Positions 8,051-14,859 of a DNA stretch of 64,000 bases are shown one piece after another. The stretch spans positions 1 to 64,000 of the forward strand of contig NZ_JAFMZK010000008.1 of assembly GCF_029105185.1 (NCBI RefSeq), read 5' to 3'. The notes beneath the pieces are model-generated. The model made no database searches and had not been told where the DNA came from. It worked only from the letters and a program-made list of their open reading frames with translations. The number at the start of each line of letters is the position of its first letter. Position 1 is the first letter of the stretch. The position numbers were made by a program, and so were the translations under genes. This DNA comes from Aliiroseovarius sp. Z3 (GTDB lineage: Bacteria > Pseudomonadota > Alphaproteobacteria > Rhodobacterales > Rhodobacteraceae).

Positions 8051-9609
8051 GACGAAGGCTCCGGTTTCGGCGCATCCATAACGCGCCAGATTGCATATGG
8101 TTTATTGCGGTAAAGAATGATCTTGTGTGCCCTCCACGAAGGGTTTTCTTGATCCAATCGTGAGATGATGACGCCGTTGGGATGATCGGTCTGCCATTGA
8201 GAGAGTTCATCGCGGCCGTTCAGAATTTCGACGGGTGAGGTCAATCGCGCCGCGAAATTGAATTCAGCTTGATAATTCCAACCATAGCTTGCGATACCGT
8301 CTTGTTTGAACGGTGACATCACGGCCGCGAACTTATGTGAGTCAAACGTTGGGTGCGTTCTCGTGAGGCCAACAAACACATTGGATGCGAAAACTACACT
8401 TAGCGATAGAATGACACCACCGCGCAATCCTTTGGCGCGTAATGCAATAAGGCACATCGCGATCATGAAAAGCGCCCAAGCCAGAGCCATGGACTTTGGT
8501 TCAAACAGCGGATCAATCCGCCCAAGCGGCACGAAGCCTGCGGTTACTGCGATACCCGCAAGTGCCAAGATTACGAAGATCACCGCTGGAGCCAGCACAG
8601 ACGCGCGTTCCGGCAAAACCCGAGCGACAATCAGACTTGCCGCTGCCAATTCAGGGATTAGGTAGTGCAGTTGTTTGCCGCTAATCAAACTGAATATGAC
8701 AAGTGCCGAAGTTGCCCAAACCAAGCTGATCCAAAGTCCGGGATCGCGCCAATTCTGCTTGCGGCCCGACAGCCAAAGTGCCGGCATAGCGATCCAAGGA
8801 AACAGCAAGACTGGCAGAAGGGCAATGAAGAACCACCACGGTTTTGCGTGGGCAAACGAGTTCGAAACCCTCCCTGCACTCTGAGTCCACAAAATAGCGT
8901 CGCGGTACTCCGCCCCGCCGGAAATACTAGCTGGTACAACCCAAAATCCGACCACAGCAATACCTGTGCCAAGCGCAATCAAGGCGCCACGTCCAAGCTC
9001 TTTCCACGTCACATTCCAACGATCCCCCGGGCTCAATGGCAGTAACGCCAGCGCAGGGAGGAGGTGAACAAAAATGACTGGGCCTTTGACCAACCCACCT
9101 GCCGCCAACGCAATGCCCAAACCAGCCCAATAGCGCCGCTTCTTGGTCTCGATCGCAGCAACAATCGCGAGCATGCCGCCGACAGTTGTCGCTGTCAGCG
9201 CGGCGTCAAACATCGTCAACCCGCCATAAAGCGTGAAAGCCAGCATACCCGAAAGCGCAAGCATCGCGCGCCCGCTTATTCCTGCTTCATCGGGCCAGAG
9301 CACTTTGGCGAGCCGTCCTGTCAGCAAGATTGCTATGACTGCAAATGACGGGCCGACAAGGCGTCCGGCAATTTCTGAAACGCCTGTGATCGACCAAACA
9401 AGGTTGATAGCCCAAAAAAGGACTGGCGGCTTATGGCTGTAGATCTCGAAATTTTTCGTAGGCACCAAATAGTCGCCGCTGTTCCACATTTCCCACGCAA
9501 CGGCGAGGTAACGTGTTTCATCGACGGGCAGCATCGGTCGAAGTAAAACACCCGCGACAGCAATCAGAGCGAAGCCCAGAACAGCAAGCATACCGTTGTA
9601 GCGGCTCAT
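8047..9609 (-). CDS. ArnT-like (GT39/GT83) membrane glycosyltransferase
   Basis: 520-aa polytopic protein of the dolichyl-phosphate-mannose/ArnT family. The first periplasmic loop after TM1 carries the catalytic acidic motif (LPVDETRYLAVAWEMWNSGDYLVP), followed by EIYSHKPPVLFWAINL, both strongly ArnT-like. Ten or more membrane spans follow, then a soluble C-terminal domain. ArnT moves a sugar from undecaprenyl phosphate to lipid A in the periplasm, changing surface charge. Whether the sugar here is aminoarabinose is not shown: no arnA/B/D-type genes are present. The ATG overlaps the stop of the LAB_N gene, and the 3' end overlaps the GT2 gene. Confidence 0.85.
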   Translation of the reverse strand: MSRYNGMLAVLGFALIAVAGVLLRPMLPVDETRYLAVAWEMWNSGDYLVPTKNFEIYSHKPPVLFWAINLVWSITGVSEIAGRLVGPSFAVIAILLTGRLAKVLWPDEAGISGRAMLALSGMLAFTLYGGLTMFDAALTATTVGGMLAIVAAIETKKRRYWAGLGIALAAGGLVKGPVIFVHLLPALALLPLSPGDRWNVTWKELGRGALIALGTGIAVVGFWVVPASISGGAEYRDAILWTQSAGRVSNSFAHAKPWWFFIALLPVLLFPWIAMPALWLSGRKQNWRDPGLWISLVWATSALVIFSLISGKQLHYLIPELAAASLIVARVLPERASVLAPAVIFVILALAGIAVTAGFVPLGRIDPLFEPKSMALAWALFMIAMCLIALRAKGLRGGVILSLSVVFASNVFVGLTRTHPTFDSHKFAAVMSPFKQDGIASYGWNYQAEFNFAARLTSPVEILNGRDELSQWQTDHPNGVIISRLDQENPSWRAHKIILYRNKPYAIWRVMDAPKPEPSS

Positions 9610-9881
9610 GCCTTGGCCTCCCGCCGCTTGCTTCGGATCAAAACGAGGTTCCGGATATAGATAATTAAGCCAGCGCCTTGACCCATGATAAACACTGGGT
9701 CTTGCCGCCAAATCGCGTAGCTCAAAAGCGTAACGCCACCCATCAGGCTGAACCACCAAAACGCCACTGGGACGACGCTTTCTCTCCGCCGCTCGCTTGC
9801 GATCCATTGTACAAGAAAGCGGGATGTGAAGAGGATCTGCCCGAGAAAGCCTATGCCAATCCAGAGTGTTGTGCTTGTCAT
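9606..9881 (-). CDS. LAB_N-domain membrane protein (lipid A biosynthesis-associated)
   Basis: 91-aa protein matching the 'lipid-A-disaccharide synthase N-terminal' domain family (LAB_N) as a free-standing unit. It contains IGFLGQILFTSRFLVQWIASE, SVVPVAFWWFSLMGG and GQGAGLIIYIRNL and three likely membrane helices. Such stand-alone proteins are often encoded next to ArnC/ArnT-like genes, and their biochemical role is unsettled. It is the first gene of the leftward operon and diverges from the two-component system, with a tandem repeat operator candidate in the shared 106-bp gap. Confidence 0.8.
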   Translation of the reverse strand: MTSTTLWIGIGFLGQILFTSRFLVQWIASERRRESVVPVAFWWFSLMGGVTLLSYAIWRQDPVFIMGQGAGLIIYIRNLVLIRSKRREAKA

Positions 9882-9932
9882 TTGATTCGTGTCCCGTAAC
9901 GGCGTTCAACACGAAACCAATCAACGAGCGAC

Positions 9933-9952
9933 CTTACGGTTTGCTTACGGTT
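9933..9952. promoter_or_regulatory. PmrA-box-like tandem repeat in divergent promoter
   Basis: CTTACGGTT occurs at 9933-9941 and again at 9944-9952, giving CTTACG-N5-CTTACG with an 11-bp period. PmrA/BasR binds YTTAAK-N5-YTTAAK, so layout and most bases match. The site lies between the response regulator gene and the lipid A-type operon and could control both. Confidence 0.6.
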
Positions 9953-9987
9953 AGGGTATTCTGACCAAAATCTCGGAGCGATTGTGG

Positions 9988-10647
9988 ATGCGAATACTTT
10001 TGGTCGAAGATGAGGAAGACCTTGCGCATGCGATCACCGATCACTTGCGTGATGCTGCCCATGCCGTGGACCACGCGGCAACGCTGGACGAAGCGCTGGC
10101 TGCGGTCCAAGCAATGCAATACGCGCTAATCCTGTTGGATTTGCGACTACCTGATGGCAATGGGCTTTCGCTGTTAAAAAAACTGCGCAACAACAACGAC
10201 AAGACGCCTGTGCTGATTGGCACGGCCTTTGACCGGATCACCGAACGAATATCAGGGCTTGAAGCCGGGGCCGATGATTACCTTGTCAAACCCTATGATC
10301 TAGATGAGATGCTTGCCCGGATTACCGCCATTCTTCGCCGCTCCGATAATGACCATTCGCCCCAACGATGCTTTGGGCGACTAAGTATCACTCCATCTAC
10401 TCGTATCGTAATGCTCGACGCCCAGAAAATTTCGTTGACCCGAAGGGAGTGGGCGATCCTGGACCGTATCAGTCGTAGGCCGGGTATCACGGTCACAAAA
10501 GCTGAGCTAGAAGACGTAGTCTATGATTTTGGGCAAGAGGTCGAAAGCAATGCGATCGAAGTTCATGTTAGTCGTTTGAGGTCTAAATTAGGCCGTTCGA
10601 CAATTGAGACTGTACGAGGTTTTGGTTACAGGATGGGGCGAGCATGA
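9988..10647 (+). CDS. OmpR/PmrA-family response regulator
   Basis: 219-aa transcription factor. The receiver domain has the acidic pair (E7-D8), phospho-acceptor D51 (LILLDLRLPDG), T79 and K101 (LVKPYDL). The C-terminal winged helix (LTRREWAILDRI...VESNAIEVHVSRLRSKLGR...TVRGFGYRMG) is OmpR-type and close to PmrA/QseB proteins. The ATG at 9988 is preferred over the TTG at 9982 because GGAG lies 9 nt upstream. The 3' end overlaps the sensor kinase by 4 nt. Likely target: the divergent envelope operon, through the CTTACG-N5-CTTACG site. Confidence 0.9.
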   Translation: MRILLVEDEEDLAHAITDHLRDAAHAVDHAATLDEALAAVQAMQYALILLDLRLPDGNGLSLLKKLRNNNDKTPVLIGTAFDRITERISGLEAGADDYLVKPYDLDEMLARITAILRRSDNDHSPQRCFGRLSITPSTRIVMLDAQKISLTRREWAILDRISRRPGITVTKAELEDVVYDFGQEVESNAIEVHVSRLRSKLGRSTIETVRGFGYRMGRA

Positions 10648-11966
10648 TTGCCGCGGGCAGCCTATCACGCCGGGTCGCGTTACTAACCAGCGCAGGTTTT
10701 GCGGCGATTTGGTTCTTGGCAGTGGTGGCGACGGCGACGGCTCTCAAGTGGGAACAAGAAGAGCTCCTAAATCTTCAACTCCGCGAAATGGCAGAGGTTT
10801 TCAGACCGGTATTGGCCAAGCATTGGAGAGACGAAGGTAAGGCAACTGTATTGCCGCCAGCAGACCTAGAAGAGGTGGATGAGGCCCCTGTGTATGTGCT
10901 AGTCGACAATACCGGTAAAGTCCTTCTGAGTTCACCAAGTTCCGAAGGCGCGGTACTTCCGCAAGGTGTAATAATGCCGGGATATATAGCCACCAAAACC
11001 CACGTTTTTTATGCAACAGAACCAGATGATACGGGCCTTGTTGCGATATTTGGTGACCCGATTTTGGAACGAAAGGAAGCCTATCGCGACAGCTTTCGGG
11101 CCTTTCTCGTACCAATGTTGGCTCTTCTCCCCCTTGTTTATGTGCTTGTAGGCTGGATAGCGCGCGTCTCTCTCCAGCCCATCGAACGCCTGCAAACAGA
11201 AATTGCGGCGCGCGGCGAAGGGCGTCTGGATCCAATTGACGCAGCGGGGCAACATGAGGAACTCCGAGGAATTACGGCAAGCACAAACGCTCTGATGATT
11301 AGGCTACAGCAAGCATTGGATGGCGAACGCGCCTTTGCCACCAATGCGGCACACGAATTACGGACACCTGTGGCCATCGCATTGGCCCAAACCCAGCGAC
11401 TGCGCCTAAACGCCAAAGGTGACGCCTTAGATAAGGTCGACCGAATTGAGGCAGCTCTAACTCGAATGAGCCGTCTAGTTGCCCGCCTTTTGCAATTGGC
11501 CCGTGCTGATGCTGGTGTTGGGTTAGCGTCAGAGGATTGCGATATACGCGACCTGTTGGATCATGTTTTGGAAGAATCTCGACGGAGTACTGATCGATCC
11601 TCAAGGTTGAAGGTGACATTGCCTGAAACAGCGGTGTACGCCGCCGTTGATCCCGATGCGTTTGCCATTCTCGCAGGCAATCTAATCGACAATGCGTTTC
11701 AACACTCGCCTGCCCATTCGAGCGTGACAATATTGTTGGAGGCGGACGGGTGTCTTCGGATCCAAAACGAAGGATCGGTCATAGATCAGGCCACATTGGC
11801 ATTCCTGACCCAGCGACACCATAAATCGAAGGCCTCCGAAGAAGGCTTTGGTATTGGCCTCCACATTGCCAAAACAATCGCCCGACAATGTGGAGGGAAA
11901 CTTGATTTATACTCCCCAATTCCTGGTTTTGAAACTGGATTTGAAGCTCGTTTTCATGCTCCGTAG
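10644..11966 (+). CDS. PmrB/QseC-like sensor histidine kinase
   Basis: 440-aa inner-membrane kinase. TM1 is around residues 12-34, a periplasmic domain of about 115 residues follows, TM2 is around 153-173, then a short HAMP-like linker. The H-box AHELRTPVAIA carries His237, the N-box NLIDNAFQHSP lies near 346-356, and the G-box GFGIGL is at 401-406. The first glycine box reads RIQNEGSVI, so the usual Asp of the D-x-G motif is replaced; ATP binding may be atypical. It pairs with the response regulator just upstream (4-nt overlap). The signal sensed is unknown; cationic peptides or metals would be the PmrB precedent. Confidence 0.87.
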   Translation: MIAAGSLSRRVALLTSAGFAAIWFLAVVATATALKWEQEELLNLQLREMAEVFRPVLAKHWRDEGKATVLPPADLEEVDEAPVYVLVDNTGKVLLSSPSSEGAVLPQGVIMPGYIATKTHVFYATEPDDTGLVAIFGDPILERKEAYRDSFRAFLVPMLALLPLVYVLVGWIARVSLQPIERLQTEIAARGEGRLDPIDAAGQHEELRGITASTNALMIRLQQALDGERAFATNAAHELRTPVAIALAQTQRLRLNAKGDALDKVDRIEAALTRMSRLVARLLQLARADAGVGLASEDCDIRDLLDHVLEESRRSTDRSSRLKVTLPETAVYAAVDPDAFAILAGNLIDNAFQHSPAHSSVTILLEADGCLRIQNEGSVIDQATLAFLTQRHHKSKASEEGFGIGLHIAKTIARQCGGKLDLYSPIPGFETGFEARFHAP

Positions 11967-12914
11967 GATGCTTGAAAGCTCATATGTTTGGCGGTCTTCG
12001 ACCTTCAGATTCAAGCACACGGATTGGCAGACAGTGGCGACAGCGGCTACCCGAGGGGTGGGTTCGGAAAAGGGCAGGATCATATCATAAAGAGGCTCTG
12101 CTCCAAAGATCCTGCGAACGTTAGTCTGGTTGCAAGGCCATGATTCCTTAGCGTAGGATACTGCCCCCTCCGGCAATTGACCCCTACATTGCGATTGGGG
12201 GCTATTTCGCGGCATTAGAGCATGTTGCGTCAGGTCGGCTTATCTCGCCTTTCAACACAGCAGTTTGCCCGCAATCGCAATTTTGGTTCGTGTGTGAACG
12301 CGGTCGAGAACTTGAACCCGAGATGGTGTCTTTCCGTAACGCGTTAAAAAACTGTGCCTCACGTCTGAAAGCGTCAATCGGCAATTTAGAGATGTTCAAC
12401 TTTCATGGTGCGGAACTCCCCGACTAAATCGAGGAAATCGCCGAATCTGACATTCGTGCGTCGAGCAGCATCAGTTCCTTTGGGGCTCTCCCGACACCTT
12501 CGCCGCGCGACGCATGAAGGTCCGCTTCGCCCGAAAGGGTCAGGGACTCTGCCAGAAAAAGACAATCTATGTGGCCATAGGGGTCAAACTATGTGGCCAT
12601 TCACAAGAGTGCGGAGTGACAGATAGTTTGACCCTTGGGCACCTGCTAACCCATTGAGTTTAGGTCGCTCGAAATCTGAATGAAGCACCTGTTCGACCTT
12701 TTTGACACATAGATTGACGCAAGCTGTGTCGAGATCACCGAAACCTGCCGTCCACGGCTGGTTCGTCTATGTCTCAGGAGCGGGACGAAGTGTGAGTTCG
12801 TTGTTATGTCTCGAATGTCGGCTTGTTGCGTGCCAATATCCTCTCAGACGCAGCAGTTATCAGCTTAATTGGGATGTGTTGAACGAGACGCAAGCGAGGG
12901 CTGAACATCTAGTA
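11967..12914. other. Long spacer in the transposon, no supported gene
   Basis: About 950 bp between the kinase gene and the hydrolase. No reading frame with family features is seen. Around 12567-12634 there are two direct copies of CTATGTGGCCAT 22 bp apart and a 12-bp inverted pair (GGGTCAAACTAT / ATAGTTTGACCC). An open frame from a TTG at 12702 runs into the hydrolase, but its first 71 residues resemble nothing. The stretch may be remnant DNA of an older insertion. Confidence 0.5.
12567..12634. repeat. Cluster of short direct and inverted repeats
   Basis: CTATGTGGCCAT occurs at 12567-12578 and 12589-12600. GGGTCAAACTAT (12581-12592) is inverted as ATAGTTTGACCC (12623-12634). Multiple short repeats at an end are a feature of IS21-type elements, so this could be an IS remnant; a regulatory hairpin is the alternative. 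Confidence 0.35.
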
Positions 12915-13856
12915 ATGGAATCTTATCGCGATCACTCATCGTGGCACAATTACAGAGCCATCCTCCGGTCCGAGTTCGACCTCGTGATCGATTGCGAGCC
13001 GAACGAACGCTGGGACGAAGTCCTTGGACACGACATCCACATCGACGAGTGGACAGCATGCCTCGATGCCAGCGTGGCCCCGCCAACACCCGCCAGCCAC
13101 GGCACCGTGATACTTGTGCATGGCGGCGGCGGCAACGGACGTGTGCTGGCACCCTTTGCACAAAGCATCGCCAAGATGGGCTGGCGTGTTCTGGCACCCG
13201 ACCTTCCGGGATTTGGCATCACGCGCCCAGCGTCGGACTGGCGCGGTAACTATGAGGCATGGCCCGCTGTTCTCGCCGAACTGGCAGATCGACAGGACAA
13301 GCCGGTTGTCCTTATCGGCGCGTCAATGGGTGGCCTAACCGCCCTATATGCGGCCCAGGTAATGCGACAGCCACCCCTTGCAGTCGTCGCGACCACCCTC
13401 CTTGATCTGTCTGATCCGGGCACCTTTGTTAGGGCGGCTCGTTGGCGCGTGCTTGGCTGGCTAAGCCTGTTTTCCGCTCGCCTTATGCCATGGATCATGG
13501 ATCGCCTTTCTCTCCCACTAAACATCGCGGCGCCGCTTGAAGCCATGAGCGCAAACGAAAAGATGACCGAGTATTTTCAGACCGATGCGCTTTTGGGCGC
13601 GCGTTGGCTACCACTCCGGTTCTGGCGCACCACCCATGCCTTCCGCTTCACGCTTCCTGATCTGCCATGCCCGCTAGTTCTGGTTCATCCCCGGGCAGAC
13701 GAATGGACGCCGCCAAATGAAAGCTTGGGGACGTTCGAGAAGATTTCGAGCGAGAAGCGCTTTGTGCTTCTTCCATCTGGCTCGCATCTGCCGATCGAAC
13801 CGGGGGCGTTAGCGGCGCTGATGCAGGAGATCGGTGCCGTCCTTGGTGGGTCATGA
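12915..13856 (+). CDS. Alpha/beta hydrolase
   Basis: 313-aa hydrolase-fold protein. It has an oxyanion/HGGGGNG motif (VILVHGGGGNGRVLAPFA), DLPGFGITRP, the nucleophile elbow GASMGG (Ser in G-x-S-x-G), a late Asp in HPRADEWTPP and a C-terminal His in PSGSHLPIE. These complete a catalytic triad. The substrate cannot be told; lipases, esterases and lactonases share this pattern. The start is uncertain: ATG at 12915 is chosen, but the open frame extends upstream to a TTG at 12702. It lies alone between the two-component system and tnpR and has no visible link to the envelope operon. Confidence 0.75.
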   Translation: MESYRDHSSWHNYRAILRSEFDLVIDCEPNERWDEVLGHDIHIDEWTACLDASVAPPTPASHGTVILVHGGGGNGRVLAPFAQSIAKMGWRVLAPDLPGFGITRPASDWRGNYEAWPAVLAELADRQDKPVVLIGASMGGLTALYAAQVMRQPPLAVVATTLLDLSDPGTFVRAARWRVLGWLSLFSARLMPWIMDRLSLPLNIAAPLEAMSANEKMTEYFQTDALLGARWLPLRFWRTTHAFRFTLPDLPCPLVLVHPRADEWTPPNESLGTFEKISSEKRFVLLPSGSHLPIEPGALAALMQEIGAVLGGS

Positions 13857-14159
13857 GCGCCGCACGGCACGAAACCCAAACACATGGCCTCTGTTCCTCC
13901 TAGTGAATCGGATTCGGTAGGCCTCAGCCCCGCGAAACGGGCGCGCTTAATGCTCTGGGCTTATCAACCGAAATGATGCCGCGTTGGAGGCACTGCCATC
14001 GGGTTTGCGTTAGATGAAATTGATCGTTCAATTTGAATGAACTGCGTTCACCGAAGCTGCCATTCATCAACTCTGCAGCATCGGTCATTAAGGGCTCGTT
14101 TTCCTCTTTCGCCGCATGAAATCTGAATGTCCGTTGTTGCGATGGTGGGCCTATCGGCG
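13857..14159. other. Spacer between hydrolase and tnpR
   Basis: About 300 bp with no supported gene. An open frame on the minus strand here runs into the end of tnpR in another frame and has no recognisable features. Confidence 0.5.
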
Positions 14160-14765
14160 TCACGATGATTGCCGATGTCTTTTCATAATGTCGGTGACGG
14201 TATTCTTGGAAATGCCGAGATCGTGGGCGATCCATCGGTAGGAGCGACCTTCGCCGACAGCCTGAATGACTTTTGGGGCGAGCTTGTCGGATTTTGGGCG
14301 TTGACCAGGTTGTCGGCCGAGCTTCTTGCCTCTCGCCCGGGCTGCGGCAAGGCCGGATTTGACTCGTTCGCTTAGAAGATCGCGTTCAAACTGGGCGATC
14401 CCGGCCAGCATCGTTGCCATCATCCGGCCATGTGGTGTGCCCAACTCGAAGGTCATTCCGCTCATGGCTACGACCGACACTTTCCATCCCGCCAACTGAT
14501 CTAGCGATTCCAGCAAGTCTTGCGTTGAGCGCCCCCACCGGCTGAGTTCGGAAACAAGGATGGCATCAATCTTGCGCGCTTGTGCCAGCTTAATAATTTT
14601 GTTGCGCTCAGTGCGGTTCGACTTGGTACCGGATGCGGTTTCCTTGAAGGTGTCCACGACTTCATAGCCACCACGCTCGGCAAAAGCCGTCAGTTCATCC
14701 ACTTGCCGTTCGCAGGACTGATCGGACGTAGAAACCCTGGCATAGATGGCGGCGCGTTGTCCCAA
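14160..14765 (-). CDS. tnpR: Tn3-family serine resolvase
   Basis: 201-aa site-specific recombinase that resolves cointegrates. The resolvase domain starts RAAIYARVSTSDQ with catalytic Ser12 and includes the conserved arginine segments (LVSELSRWGRS and ERDLLSERVKSGLAAARARGK). The C-terminal HTH (YRWIAHDLGISKNTVTDIMKRH) binds res. It diverges from tnpA, with the res-like region in the 94-bp gap. Length is normal for the family and no defect is visible. Confidence 0.93.
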   Translation of the reverse strand: MGQRAAIYARVSTSDQSCERQVDELTAFAERGGYEVVDTFKETASGTKSNRTERNKIIKLAQARKIDAILVSELSRWGRSTQDLLESLDQLAGWKVSVVAMSGMTFELGTPHGRMMATMLAGIAQFERDLLSERVKSGLAAARARGKKLGRQPGQRPKSDKLAPKVIQAVGEGRSYRWIAHDLGISKNTVTDIMKRHRQSS

Positions 14766-14859
14766 TTGAACCCCCTTGGAATTTGGCCTTGCAAGTCCTT
14801 GTTTTTGCTGGCGTCAATATTGTCTCAAACAGACAAGTGATTAACAAGGACAATTTGAA
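14766..14859. promoter_or_regulatory. res-like site and divergent tnpR/tnpA promoters
   Basis: 94-bp gap with the palindrome TTGTCT-N5-AGACAA (14820-14836) and an imperfect inverted pair built on TCCTTGTT/AACAAGGA. Dyads in a tnpR/tnpA gap are the expected resolvase subsites. AAGGA before the tnpA ATG serves as ribosome-binding site. Confidence 0.65.

Noticed and set aside
6507-9881. Complete aminoarabinose (arn) operon
   Set aside because: arnA, arnB and arnD homologues are missing. Only ArnC-like and ArnT-like genes plus PAP2 and LAB_N are present, so the sugar is left open.
12702-12914. 71-residue N-terminal extension of the alpha/beta hydrolase from a TTG
   Set aside because: The extension resembles nothing and has no ribosome-binding site; the hydrolase family starts near the ATG at 12915. 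Kept only as an alternative start.
13924-14235. 103-codon open frame on the minus strand after the hydrolase
   Set aside because: It runs into the 3' end of tnpR in another frame, has no family features and no ribosome-binding site.
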